Assembly (NCBI GenBank): GCA_029215795.1
Contig: JARDYH010000007.1
Location: forward strand, 22,765,763 to 22,829,762
Source: Anniella stebbinsi
Taxonomy: Eukaryota; Chordata; Lepidosauria; Squamata; Anniellidae
DNA: 64,000 nucleotides
Direction of reading: 5' to 3'
Shown here: piece by piece, positions 10,384-21,032 of the stretch
How positions within the stretch are numbered: position 1 is the first letter of the stretch
Layout: each line of letters begins with the position of its first letter
Notes under the pieces: generated by a model
Told to the model about the DNA's origin: nothing
Database searches by the model: none
The model's input: only the letters and a program-made list of their open reading frames with translations
Program-made: the position numbers and the translations under genes

Positions 10384-11219
10384 TGTGTTGGCATTGCTTT
10401 GCACATATACACAGTGCTGACCTGATCCCTTGTGCATCCAAGTACTGTTTGTATCTTTTTCTTCCTAAGCAAGTTCACAACACATACCAGTTATAGTTTT
10501 AGTTAATATGCCTTTATTGCATTATGTTCATTATCCCGTAGTTGGCTTTCCAATACTTTCTTTTTCAATTACAACTTCAGTTTCTCCTTCCTATTTACAT
10601 TTTATTAATTTCTAATTTTAATTTCTTTTATTAATGTTCTCTCTTGTGCAGTGTGGGACTGTAACAGTGCAGGTCACATCACTTGTGCGCCCAAGCATTG
10701 CTTTGTTTCTTATTTCTAATAAAGTTAACAACCCATTAACAATTATGAAACTGGCTGACGATGTGTGGAAGGCATGTGGTGTCAGCAGCAGTAACGTTAC
10801 TCAGGGCAGAGTGTCATAACTCTGCCCTGTGCTGCCCAAGATCAAATGTCCCACATTTGCAGTAGCATGTTGGACTTGGAGCATTCATCCAAGAAGCTTC
10901 CTGCCACCCAAATTGCAACGTGGGCAATTTTCATAGATAAGGTAACAGGCAGCTGCAGCAGCAGGACTGTGGCTGCTTCCTCCCGCCCCCTAGTGGTGGA
11001 TGTTGATTTCATTAGATGTTTTGACATTGCCCAAAAAAGCAAACAAGACAGGATCCCCAAGTTATAATTCAACAGAAACTCACACAGTGCTAGGAAATGT
11101 ACAGAACTGCAGTTCATCAATGTAACTTAAATAAAAAAGGAACGAGTTTGCAATAGTTTAAAGACATGTCGATAAACAAATAAGGCCCAATCAATAATAA
11201 ACACCAAATTACAAAGGAA
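9621..11219. other. noncoding with short microsatellites
   Basis: A CTCTTCCTC/CTC tract lies at 9907-9960 and a TG/GA tract at 10335-10386. The stretch at 10840-11050 has a coding-like look but no domain I can name. Confidence 0.55.
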
Positions 11220-11227
11220 GTCAATAG
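11220..11227. repeat. hAT target-site duplication (left)
   Basis: GTCAATAG, exactly repeated at 22924-22931 on the other side of the element. Confidence 0.95.
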
Positions 11228-11247
11228 TAGGGATGTGCACTGACCCC

Positions 11248-11385
11248 CCGGATCGGATCGGATAGCGGATCGGAATCGGACCTGGGGGGTCGGATCGGAT
11301 CGGATCGGATTGGATCGTGTGTCGGATCGGATCGGATCCGATTCCGATCCGCGGATCGGATTTTCCGATCCGGATCGGACGCCAT
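11248..11385. repeat. GGATC-rich subterminal array (left)
   Basis: Many overlapping CGGATCGGAT units in both orientations, just inside the terminus. Dense short repeats at hAT ends usually serve as transposase binding sites; that role is inferred here. Confidence 0.85.
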
Positions 11386-12030
11386 TTTGAATGCTTTTTC
11401 CTATAGCAAATTATTGTTTTATGAAAACGCCTATAACTTTTTCATTTTTAAAGACAGAAGGATGAAACTTGGGCACATTGTACACTGGTTAGGGATAGGT
11501 ATCTGTGAGAAATTTCAGAAAGATTGGTGCATGCAGTTTGTGGCAATTAATTTTTTAATAAATAACATGGAATGCCTATAACTCGGTCATTTTTAAAGTT
11601 ACACACATGAAACTTTGCCACATTGTAGGTGGTACCTTGGGACCCACGTGTGTGAAATCCCAGAACCGTGGGTGCTTGCCTGGTGTGGCAATGAATTTTT
11701 GAAAAATGGGTAGTAGTGGGGTAAATGCAGTTATGCCTCCCATGTTTTTATTTTTAAAGATACAAACAGGACACTTCGGCACATTACAGGGAACACTTCC
11801 CTTGATATGTGTGTAAAATTTCAGACAGCTAGCTCCAGGCATGTGTTGGCAATGAATTGTTGAAAATTGGGTAGCAGTGGGGTAAAATACAGTTTTGCCT
11901 CCCATTTTTTTATTTTCAAAGATACAAACGGGAAACTTTGGCACATTGCAGGGAACACTGCACTTCAAATGTGTGTGAAATTTCCGGAAGCTAGGTGCAA
12001 CATTTTAGTGGGAAACGAACGTTTATTCAT

Positions 12031-12618
12031 GGCATTTCACATGGGATTTATGGGTTGGTTTTAAGAGCTACAAAGCTCTAACTCGCTCACATGGCACAGG
12101 ACCTATGCCCGCTCAAACGCTGAAAATTTCACAAACTTTGGTGCAATGCTTTAGTGGGAAAACAAAGGTTTATTCATGGCATTTCACATGGGATTTATGG
12201 GTTGGTTTTAAGAGCTACAAAGCTCTAACTCGCTCACATGGCACAGGACCTATGCCCGCTCAAACGCTGAAAATTTCACAAACTTTGGTGCAATGCTTTA
12301 GTGGGAAAACAAAGGTTTATTCATGGCATTTCACATGGGATTTATGGGTTGGTTTTAAGAGCTACAAAGCTCTAACTCGCTCACATGGCACAGGACCTAT
12401 GCCCGCTCAAACGCTGAAAATTTCACAAACTTTGGTGCAATGCTTTAGTGGGAAAACAAAGGTTTATTCATGGCATTTCACATGGGATTTATGGGTTGGT
12501 TTTAAGAGCTACAAAGCTCTAACTCGCTCACATGGCACAGGACCTATGCCCGCTCAAACGCTGAAAATTTCACAAACTTTGGTGCAATGCTTTAGTGGGA
12601 AAACAAAGGTTAAACATT
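12031..12618. repeat. 147-bp tandem repeat, 4 copies
   Basis: Unit starts GGCATTTCACATGGGATT at 12031, 12178, 12325 and 12472. The copies look nearly identical. The period is a multiple of three, which creates a spurious 188-codon open frame. The opposite arm has three copies. Confidence 0.95.
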
Positions 12619-12620
12619 AT

Positions 12621-13032
12621 TATTTTAAACCTTCAGGAAGGGGACATTGCCTGCCTGGTGTGGATTGGTAATGAGGGAAGAAAGTTTTACTTATTCATTT
12701 GTAAAATGTAAAGTGATTGTAAATTGCTTTAGGGACCCATACATTTACATGACAAGACAGGTGTTGGTTGCAGGAATGCTACCAAATGCACTAGTAGCTA
12801 ATCCCAGGTAATAGCTATTCAGATCCTAGCTAATAGCTATTATTCAGATCCTAGCCTGGGAAGGGATCTTGCAGGATAAGTGATTGTTCTTTTCTTGTGT
12901 AGTATGTAATTCTAAACCAGAAGGCTGCTTTGATGTAGAGCCAATCCACATGGTCTCTTGCAGCACCTAGTATTATTTATTTCTCCTTCCACAGCAGAAT
13001 CTGGAAGGCGGGCAGGCAGGCTGGCATTTAAT
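12621..13032. other. spacer inside the large hAT
   Basis: Mostly unique sequence with a short duplication of AATAGCTATT...CAGATCCTAGC around 12810-12855. Confidence 0.6.
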
Positions 13033-13838
13033 GGGCAAAGTCCAACAGCGGCGTTGGGGACTGGGTGACATTCTCCTTGAGGGCGAATGCCAAGTCCCAT
13101 GGCTTGTGCGAGGAGGGCGGCTTGCTCTCTTTGCAGGAAGGATCTGGAAGGCGGAAGGCGGCATCAGCAGCGGGCGGGCAGGCTGGCATTTAATGGGCAA
13201 AGTCCAACAGCGGCGTTGGGGACTGGGTGACATTCTCCTTGAGGGCGAATGCCAAGTCCCATGGCTTGTGCAAGGAGGGCGGCTTGCTCTCTTTGCAGGA
13301 AGGATCTGGAAGGCGGCAGGCGGCATCAGCAGCGGGCGGGCAGGCTGGCATCCAGGGCAAAGTCCAACAGCGGCGTTGGGGACTGGGTGACATTCTCCTT
13401 GAGGGCGAATGCCAAGTCCCATGGCTTGTGCAAGGAGGGCGGCTTGCTCTCTTTGCAGGAAGGATCTGGAAGGCGGCAGGCGGCATCAGCAGCGGGCGGG
13501 CAGGCTGGCATTTAATGGGCAAAGTCCAACAGCGGCGTTGGGGACTGGGTGACATTCTCCTTGAGGGCGAATGCCAAGTCCCATGGCTTGTGCGAGGAGG
13601 GCGGCTTGCTCTCTTTGCAGGAAGGATCTGGAAGGCGGCAGGCGGCATCAGCAGCGGGCGGGCAGGCTGGCATCCAGGGCAAAGTCCAACAGCGGCGTTG
13701 GGGACTGGGTGACATTCTCCTTGAGGGCGAATGCCAAGTCCCATGGCTTGTGCGAGGAGGGCGGCTTGCTCTCTTTGCAGGAAGGATCTGGAAGGCGGCA
13801 GGCGGCATCAGCAGCGGGCGGGCAGGCTGGCATGTAAT
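13033..13838. repeat. GC-rich tandem repeat, 5 copies, 160/162 bp
   Basis: Unit starts GGGCAAAGTCCAACAGCGG at about 13033, 13195, 13355, 13517 and 13677. Steps alternate 162 and 160 bp because of CATTTAATGGG versus CATCCAGGG junctions, which suggests amplification as a dimer. Confidence 0.93.
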
Positions 13839-15225
13839 GGGCAAAGTCTCTCCTTTCCCGGGCACTGTGGCAGTGAGAGTTCCATAGGCTGCAAAAGAAG
13901 AAGGGGGGGAAAAAAGAATGAATATTAGTTGACCACTTCAACACAACTAGCTCCCTTCCACCCAGGATTGCCCTTCCTGAGTGCCCACGCCCCAGCAGGC
14001 ACACGGGGCTGCCTGCTCACTCGGAAGTTAGCAGGCAGACAGCCACCCTTTAGTTAGGTGGAAGGTGCCCCCCCATTCACAGAACACTTACCGTAGTCCT
14101 CCTGAGGGTGTTGTTGATAAGATGCCACTTCCAGGCGGGCAGTGACGGGCAGGTGGGCAGTCTGCATTACCGTCTCTCCTGGGCACTGTGGCAAAGAGTT
14201 CCATAGGCTGCAAAAGAAGAAGGGGGGGAAGAATATGAGAAAAATGATACTTTTCCACCACTGGCTCCCTCCCACCCAAGACTGGCATGTGCCCGGTCCT
14301 GAGTGCCCACGCCCCAGCAGGCACACGGGGCTGCCTGCTTGCTTACTCGTGGGTAAGCTGTCTGACAGGCTCTTACCAGAGTCGTGCGGGCGACGTGAAT
14401 CGATGGGCCACCTCCATGCGGCCGTGGCTGGGGCAGATGGGCAGTCTGGATTCACGGGTGCGCTTTGCGCAGTGGCGAAGAGTTCCATAGGCTGCAAAAG
14501 AAGGAGGGGGGGGGAAAAGAATGAATATTAGTTGACCACTTTAACACAACCAGCTCCCTTCCACCCAGGATTGCCCTTCCTGAGTGCCCACGCCAAAGCA
14601 GGCACACGGGGCTGCCTGCTCACTCGGAAGTTAGCAGGCAGACAGCCAAACTTCAGTTAGGTGGAAGGTGCCCCCCCCCATTCACAGAACACTTACCATA
14701 GTCCTGAGGGCGTTGAGGACTCGGTGAGATTCTCCTGGAGGACCCCTAGTCCCATGGCTTGTGCAAGGAAGGCGGCTGGCCCGCCTCGCAGGAACGATCT
14801 GGAAGGCGGCAGGTGGCATCAGCAGCGGGCGGGCAGGCTGGCATGTAATGGGCAAAGTCTCTCCTTTCCCGGGCACTGTGGCAGTGAGAGTTCCATAGGC
14901 TGCAAAAGAAGAGGAGGGGGATAATGAATATTACATGAATACTTTTATACTGCAAAAGAAGAAAGGAAAATAAATAAAGATTTGTATTAAATAATTAATA
15001 CATGCAAGTCGTAGTAGTCTCCCACCGGCACACTTCTCTTGTTTGTGATGCAATCCTCTTTCTCCTGCTGCACCCCTCCCTTTCTAAATCACTCTTCTGA
15101 GCCCATTGTTAGAGGGATTGGCTATCCTTTTGTGTCTGGCAGGACACAGCTTACCGGATCATTAGAGAATCACCATTTCTTTTGTCCTTGGGTTATTCAT
15201 TCACTCCTAATAGCACCCTACGTTA
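13839..15225. repeat. segmental duplications inside the large hAT
   Basis: AGTTCCATAGGCTGCAAAAG recurs at about 13878, 14197, 14481, 14889 and 15511. It is followed by a G-run and then a block with CACACGGGGCTGCCTGCT. The units are 280-620 bp apart, diverged and not strictly tandem. Part of the 160-bp unit recurs at 14745-14850. Confidence 0.85.
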
Positions 15226-15384
15226 GGCTGACCAGATCAAATCCAGGTCAGGGTTCCTAACTTCAGCAGTTGTAGAGAAAAGGGAATTTCTGCCAGTGTC
15301 ATTTGTATGGAATTAGTTCCTGCTGAGATTCCCTCTTCATCACAACAGTTAAAGGTGCAGGGGCCCTGCCTTCTTTTCTATATG
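15226..15384. repeat. family B MITE half inside the large hAT
   Basis: It begins AGGCTGACCAGATCAAATCC and ends TCTATATGGCCACTCT. It matches the half-unit seen twice, in inverted order, at 26971-27293. Confidence 0.65.
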
Positions 15385-15777
15385 GCCACTCTGCCTGCAC
15401 TCTTACCTGAGTCGTAGGGGTGACGTGAATCGAGGGGCCACTTCCATGTGGCCGTGGCTGGGGCAGATGGGCAGTCTGGAATCACGGGTGCGCTTTGCGC
15501 AGTGGCGAAGAGTTCCATAGGCTGCAAAAGAAGGAGGGGGGGGGGAAAGAATTAACATGAGATAAATCATACTTTTCCACCATTGGCTCCCTCTCACCCA
15601 GGACTGGCATCTGCCCGGTCCTGAGTGCCCACGCCCCAGTAGGCACACGGGGCTGCCTGCTTGCTTACTCGGAAGTAAGATCTCAGACTGCCCCACTTCT
15701 GGACACTCTCAGGTGTCCCTGCGTTGACTGCACACACTTACCTTATTCGTGCGGCCGCTGTGGATCGGAGGACTCCA
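15385..15777. repeat. further copy of the segmental unit
   Basis: Continues the 13839-15225 pattern: GTGAATCGAGGGGCCAC, AGTTCCATAGGCTGC and CACACGGGGCTGCCTGCT blocks. Confidence 0.75.
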
Positions 15778-16772
15778 GTGGCACATAGGCTCCTCCAGGC
15801 AAAGTCACATTGGCATAGGCTCCTCCAGGCAAAGTCACATTGGCATAGGCTCCTCCAGGCAAAGTCACATTGGCATAGGCTCCTCCAGGCAAAGTCACAG
15901 TGGCACATAGGCTCCTCCAGGCAAAGTCACATTGGCATAGGCTCCTCCAGGCAAAGTCACAGTGGCACATAGGCTCCTCCAGGCAAAGTCACATTGGCAT
16001 AGGCTCCTCCAGGCAAAGTCACATTGGCATAGGCTCCTCCAGGCAAAGTCACATTGGCATAGGCTCCTCCAGGCAAAGTCACAGTGGCACATAGGCTCCT
16101 CCAGGCAAAGTCACATTGGCATAGGCTCCTCCAGGCAAAGTCACAGTGGCACATAGGCTCCTCCAGGCAAAGTCACAGTGGCATAGGCTCCTCCAGGCAA
16201 AGTCACGTTGGCATAGGCTCCTCCAGGCAAAGTCACAGTGGCACATAGGCTCCTCCAGGCAAAGTCACATTGGCATAGGCTCCTCCAGGCAAAGTCACAG
16301 TGGCACATAGGCTCCTCCAGGCAAAGTCACATTGGCACAGGCTCCTCCAGGCAAAGTCACAGTTTGGCACAGCTCCCTCCAGGCAAAGTCCCAGTGGCAC
16401 AGGCTCCTCCAGGCAAAGTCACAGTTTGGCACAGCTCCCTCCAGGCAAAGTCCCAGTGGCACAGGCTCCTCCAGGCAAAGTCACATTGGCACAGGCTCCT
16501 CCAGGCAAAGTCACAGTTTGGCACAGCTCCCTCCAGGCAAAGTCCCAGTGGCACAGGCTCCTCCAGGCAAAGTCACAGTTTGGCACAGCTCCCTCCAGGC
16601 AAAGTCCCAGTGGCACAGGCTCCTCCAGGCAAAGTCACAGTTTGGCACAGCTCCCTCCAGGCAAAGTCCCAGTGGCACAGGCTCCTCCAGGCAAAGTCAC
16701 ATTGGCACAGGCTCCTCCAGGCAAAGTCACAGTTTGGCACAGCTCCCTCCAGGCAAAGTCCCAGTGGCAGAG
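15778..16772. repeat. 30-32-bp minisatellite
   Basis: About 32 units built on AGGCTCCTCCAGGCAAAGTC. The first half uses CACATTGGCAT and CACAGTGGCACAT joints. From about 16360 a two-unit pattern with GTTTGGCACAGCTCCC and GTCCCAGTGGCAC appears. Open frames of 200-270 codons in all three plus frames are by-products of the repeat. Confidence 0.95.
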
Positions 16773-16930
16773 GCAAAGTCCCAGTGGCAGAGGCAAAGTC
16801 CCACTGGCAGAGGCAAAGTCACAGCTGCATGGGCCCCTCCAGGCAAAGTCCCAGTGGCAGAGGCAAAGTCCCAGTGGCAGAGGCAAAGTCCCACTGGCAG
16901 AGGCAAAGTCACAGCTGCATGGGCACCTCC
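16773..16930. repeat. shortened minisatellite variants
   Basis: AGAGGCAAAGTCCCAGTGGC units of about 20 bp in two blocks, each ended by CAGCTGCATGGGC. This is a transition to the next satellite. Confidence 0.8.
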
Positions 16931-17925
16931 AGGCAGGCAGGCGGGCAGAGGCAGAGGCAGAGGCGGGCATGATGCCAGGCGCTTGCGCATTGCACAAGTA
17001 AGCAATAGAACCGTGAGACCAGCCCACGCATTCCGGCTACTTCACAATGGCGGCAACCTAGCAGGCGGGCAGGCAGGCAGGCAGGCAGGGGCAGAGGCAG
17101 AAGCGGGCATGATGCCAGGCGCTTGCGCATTGCACAAGTAAGCAATAGAACCGTGAGACCAGCCCACGCATTCCGGCTACTTCACAATGGCGGCAACCTA
17201 GCAGGCGGGCAGGCAGGCAGGCAGGCAGGGGCAGAGGCAGAGGCGGGCATGATGCCAGGCGCTTGCGCATTGCACAAGTAAGCAATAGAACCGTGAGACC
17301 AGCCCACGCATTCCGGCTACTTCACAATGGCGGCAACCTAGCAGGCGGGCAGGCAGGCAGGCAGGCAGAGGCAGAGGCAGAGGCGGGCATGATGCCAGGC
17401 GCTTGCGCATTGCACAAGTAAGCAATAGAACCGTGAGACCAGCCCACGCATTCCGGCTACTTCACAATGGCGGCAACCTAGCAGGCGGGCAGGCAGGCAG
17501 GCAGGCAGAGGCAGAGGCAGAGGCGGGCATGATGCCAGGCGCTTGCGCATTGCACAAGTAAGCAATAGAACCGTGAGACCAGCCCACGCATTCCGGCTAC
17601 TTCACAATGGCGGCAACCTAGCAGGCGGGCAGGCAGGCAGGCAGGCAGGGGCAGAGGCAGAGGCGGGCATGATGCCAGGCGCTTGCGCATTGCACAAGTA
17701 AGCAATAGAACCGTGAGACCAGCCCACGCATTCCGGCTACTTCACAATGGCGGCAACCTAGCAGGCGGGCAGGCAGGCAGGCAGGCAGAGGCAGAGGCAG
17801 AGGCGGGCATGATGCCAGGCGCTTGTGCATTGCACAAGTAAGCAATAGAACCGTGAGACCAGCCCACGCATTCCGGCTACTTCACAATGGCGGCAACCTA
17901 GCAGGTGGGCAGGCGGGCAGGCAGT
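16931..17925. repeat. 140-bp satellite, 7 copies
   Basis: TTCACAATGGCGGCAACCTA occurs at 17041, 17181, 17321, 17461, 17601, 17741 and 17881. Each unit has a GGCA/GGCAGA purine-rich part and a conserved part (GCATTGCACAAGTAAGCAAT, CATTCCGGCTACTTCACAAT). The copies look nearly identical apart from the length and composition of the GGCA tract. Confidence 0.97.
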
Positions 17926-18504
17926 TTTTTAAATCATATAGCCAAAATAAACACAACACACAGTGACAGCCCTGCAAGGCTGCCACATAAGTCCATAAGA
18001 CACAGTCAGAAACAGTGTGGGATGCTGCTTGTCATCCACTCAATGTAGGAGCCTGGAAGAGGAATCCTATCGCGTCCTTCGTTCATAGTCAGAGAGGTGC
18101 ATGCGTTCCTTGGCGATAAAATTAAGCCTTCTTCTTATCCAAAGTTCTCATGAACCTCTGACGTGGTCTTACAAGAAGAAACGCCCATGGAAGTGTGGGA
18201 CCTTACAGAAGGCCTGGAGGGAGCCATCGGAGTTCAATTTCAGAGGCACACGTGCAAGCACATTGGTTCAAGTCAAACAACATAGAATGTGTGAGATGCT
18301 TGTGCATCCCCTCAATGTAAGAGGCTAGGAGAAGAAACTAGATCCCTTCGGGATCCATCGTTCAGAGTTGAGTTACTGAGCTGTAAACAACACAGCCAGT
18401 AAATTAAAGTAAAGAAAATTAATTAACCGAAAATAAGAATTAAAAAATCAAGGGCCTGCTGGTGCCTGCCCAAAGGTGTGGGATGGATGGGGGGTGCCTG
18501 CCAA
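17926..18504. other. region downstream of the transposase
   Basis: The probable 3' untranslated region. Two diverged copies of a block (CTCAATGTAGGAGCCTGG near 18040, CTCAATGTAAGAGGCTAGG near 18312) lie in direct order. No clear polyadenylation signal was found. Confidence 0.5.
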
Positions 18505-20463
18505 TTACTCCCCCGCGGGCATGAGGGTGGGGTATCCCAGCAGGGGCAGATTGACCTTGAGGAAGACCAGCTGCTCCACAATCTCAGCGTCCAAGCGAGA
18601 GCGGTGGGGTGTGACCACGTCGCCCGCCATGGAAAACACCCGCTCGCTTGGAACGCTGGACGGTGGGCAGCTGATTCTGTCCATGGCCACCCGCGCCAGA
18701 TCAGGCCACATCTGGCGCCGAGATGACCAGTAGGCCAGGGGTTCGATGGAGCCGTCCTCCATCTGCTCCGCCAGGTAACGCTGCACTGCTGCTGCAGCGT
18801 CATCCTGGCGACGGCTGGGTTGAGTGCCTCTATGCCCAACCGCAGCCTGCAAAGCCTTGTCCCAAAACCCCTGGCCTGTCCCCCTGCTGGGTGTGGTGGT
18901 GCTGGTGCCGCCGCTGCTGGTGGTGCTCAGCGGACTTAGCGCCTGGGCTTCGCTGGGCTCCTCCTCTGCCTGCCCAATCCTGGCATCCCGGGCCGCCCGA
19001 ACGTCCGTCACCAGCATTTCCACCCAACCTGCCCGGGAAGTCTGCCCACATAACCCATCCTTGATGCGCGGGTCGCACATGGTGGCCAACATGTACTGCC
19101 TCTCGTTGTAGAGAGGCTGGACCCGGCGGGATAGGCTTTCCCTCAGCCTCGTCACCACTTCCCGCACCTCTGGCAGGAAGCGCCTGCCGGTGACGGCATC
19201 CCCGGCCTCCAGAAACTCGCCCATCTGATTCTGGAGATGCCTGGCCATGGGGAGCACCTGGCTGAGAAGGGCAGTGCTGCTGCTCAGGGTCTCGGTGGCC
19301 TCAAGGAACGGCTTGAGGACCACCAGAAGCTGGGACATGGCCTCCCACTGCTGCCTGGACAGTGGGGCCTGGATGCCAATGTCCCCGACCCTGAACATCT
19401 CGTGGACAACACGCTGTTGCTCCACCATACGCTCGAGCATGTGGTAGGTGGAGTTCCAACGTGTTGCCACGTCCTGCACTAGCCGGTGCTGCGGAAGTCC
19501 CAGCTCCTGCTGCTTCTCCCGCAGCAACCGACTGCCCTTCACGCTGTGGTGGAAATGCCCAGCCACCTTCCTGCAGCTCTCTAGGAGATTACGGATTTGG
19601 GGAGGGAGAGGGGCCTTGCTGCCTCCAAGGCCATCCCTGACGACCAGGTTGAAGACGTGCGCGATGCAGCGGATGCCCTCAAATCCGCCATCGCGCACCG
19701 CCTTCAGCATATTGGCTCCCCCGTCCGTGACCATGTAACCGCGGGTGTGCTGGTGCCCGCCCAGCCACCCTGCCACCATGCGGTTCATGGCCTCCGTAAT
19801 CTCCTCCGCCGTGTGGGACTGGTCCATGACTGCGGTATGAAGGAGGGCCCAGCGGCAGCCCTCCTTCCCAGTCCCAGAAGTCCTGGGTGCTTCCTGCCCT
19901 GAGGCTCCCCACCAGTGAGCCGTCAGGGACAGGTAAGCGTGCACTCCTCCTTCGCTGGACCAGATGTCCGAAGTGAAGTGCACCTTCTGAGCCTCTGCCT
20001 GGCACAGACGACCCAGAACTAACTCCCTGCATGCCTGGTACAGGGAGGGCACCACACGCCTGCTCAGGGTGGTGCGACACGGCGGCTTGTAGTATGGAAC
20101 CACAAGAGCCATCAGCCTCTTGAAGCCTGCGTTCTCGACGAGGCTGAATGGCTGGTCATCCAACGCCACCATCTCACCGATGCAATTGGTGATCTGGTTG
20201 GGCGCTGGAAAACGCCACCTTGTGGCTCCATACTTCCCCCACCCCATCTCTTCCATGGTGGCCTGGCGAAGCCTCTTGGGGATGGGAGGTCGAGAGCTGG
20301 CAGAAGTTGCAGGAGCCTTCTGCTTGCCCTTGCCGCTAGCACCAGTCTGCTGCGAGGTGCCCGCCTCGGTCCCAAGCAAAACAGACTGGTGGTGCCTCTG
20401 CATGTGGCGGGTGAGGTTCGTGGTGGTGAAGTGGCCTGGCATTTTTCCCCTGCTCACTGACAT
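18505..20463 (-). CDS. hAT transposase, main ORF
   Basis: 652 codons from an ATG at 20463, uninterrupted. The start falls inside a BED zinc finger; its second half is visible (TTNLTRHMQRHH, residues 14-25), and the first cysteine pair (CRHC) lies just upstream in the same frame at about 20467-20478. RNase H-like catalytic residues fit the hAT D-D-E pattern: D166 (FTSDIWSS), D247 (MVTDGGANM), and E608 in the C-terminal block (SVPSERVFSMAGDVV), with the CxxH motif C266/H269 (RCIAHVFNLVV) and RWNSTYHML between. The C-terminal hAT dimerisation region (residues 596-640) is complete. The enzyme would cut and paste the element by binding its ends. The ATG is probably not the natural start; see the upstream ORF. 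An assignment to the Ac/ZBED group is likely. Confidence 0.92.
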   Translation of the reverse strand: MSVSRGKMPGHFTTTNLTRHMQRHHQSVLLGTEAGTSQQTGASGKGKQKAPATSASSRPPIPKRLRQATMEEMGWGKYGATRWRFPAPNQITNCIGEMVALDDQPFSLVENAGFKRLMALVVPYYKPPCRTTLSRRVVPSLYQACRELVLGRLCQAEAQKVHFTSDIWSSEGGVHAYLSLTAHWWGASGQEAPRTSGTGKEGCRWALLHTAVMDQSHTAEEITEAMNRMVAGWLGGHQHTRGYMVTDGGANMLKAVRDGGFEGIRCIAHVFNLVVRDGLGGSKAPLPPQIRNLLESCRKVAGHFHHSVKGSRLLREKQQELGLPQHRLVQDVATRWNSTYHMLERMVEQQRVVHEMFRVGDIGIQAPLSRQQWEAMSQLLVVLKPFLEATETLSSSTALLSQVLPMARHLQNQMGEFLEAGDAVTGRRFLPEVREVVTRLRESLSRRVQPLYNERQYMLATMCDPRIKDGLCGQTSRAGWVEMLVTDVRAARDARIGQAEEEPSEAQALSPLSTTSSGGTSTTTPSRGTGQGFWDKALQAAVGHRGTQPSRRQDDAAAAVQRYLAEQMEDGSIEPLAYWSSRRQMWPDLARVAMDRISCPPSSVPSERVFSMAGDVVTPHRSRLDAEIVEQLVFLKVNLPLLGYPTLMPAGE

Positions 20464-21032
20464 CTTGCAGTGGCGACAGACAGCAAAGCGGAATCCACTG
20501 CCACCTCAAAGTGGTCCCACACCTTGCTTGCCTGTCGCTTCTGGGGTGACACAGACGGCCTGCCGGCGCCTTCGCTCTGTGGTGTCACCTCAGGAGCAAG
20601 GGAATGAGTGGAAGAGAGGACGGATTGTGGAGAGTAAGTCTCTGGTGCTGCCTGCTCTTCCTCTTGCCCCACATCAGAGTCCTCCTTCTCACTCTGAACC
20701 TCGCTGACTTCCACAAGATCTGGGAAAAGATCAGTCAGCGGGTTCACAGGCTCACCCACCAAAGAAGGAGCTGGATATAGTGCTCCTTCTTCATGCCCAC
20801 TGCTGCTCCCAGCACCTGCCTCATGTTGCTGAAAGAGTGCCCTGCAGGCACTACTTTGAGTTGCCTCTGCCTGCTTCTGCTGCCCCAGTGGAGAACGCCT
20901 CAGTTTAACTGGGGGTGTGGAAGTAGGCTGCCTGCTGCTGGTCCCAGCAGCAGCAGCAGCAGCGCCATGCCCAGAGCGGCCTCTCCCAAATGCTGCCTTG
21001 GGAGCACCCCCCCTTTGAGTGCCACGCTTCAT
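20454..21032 (-). CDS. hAT transposase, N-terminal part in another frame
   Basis: 192 codons from an ATG at 21032. Residues 1-60 are basic and alanine/serine-rich, 85-130 are acidic, and 160-177 lead into the start of a BED finger (SKVWDHFEV). The frame then leaves the finger, while the CRHC half appears one frame over, and it closes after 192 codons. The two parts overlap at 20454-20463. Joined, they would span roughly 840 residues, a normal ZBED-type transposase length. A single missing nucleotide at about 20490-20500 explains the split; a sequencing error, a mutation or programmed frameshifting are alternatives. Confidence 0.75.
   Translation of the reverse strand: MKRGTQRGGAPKAAFGRGRSGHGAAAAAAGTSSRQPTSTPPVKLRRSPLGQQKQAEATQSSACRALFQQHEAGAGSSSGHEEGALYPAPSLVGEPVNPLTDLFPDLVEVSEVQSEKEDSDVGQEEEQAAPETYSPQSVLSSTHSLAPEVTPQSEGAGRPSVSPQKRQASKVWDHFEVAVDSALLSVATARCQ

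Larger units (their letters stand above)
11228..12620. repeat. left terminal arm of the large hAT
   Basis: The reverse complement of this arm recurs at 21655-22923. By translation a 130-residue stretch of the two arms differs at one position only. The arm consists of the GGATC array, then several diverged units of about 150 bp (each with CATTTTTAAAGATA..., ATGAAACTTTGCCACATT..., AAATTTCAGAAA...), then four 147-bp repeats. Confidence 0.9.

Noticed and set aside
11248..11385. CRISPR-like or telomere-like array
   Set aside because: The GGATC units are 5 bp, occur in both orientations and have no spacers; the position at transposon ends explains them.
12105..12671. 188-codon open frame with 49-residue repeats
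   Set aside because: The 147-bp repeat unit is a multiple of three, so openness is automatic. There is no domain, and the other arm has the same effect.
13031..14004. Several 100-180-codon frames on both strands
   Set aside because: By-products of the GC-rich 160/162-bp tandem repeat.
16238..17141. Long overlapping open frames of 200-270 codons
   Set aside because: They lie within the 30-bp and 140-bp satellites, occur in all three plus frames and the minus strand, and only translate the repeat.
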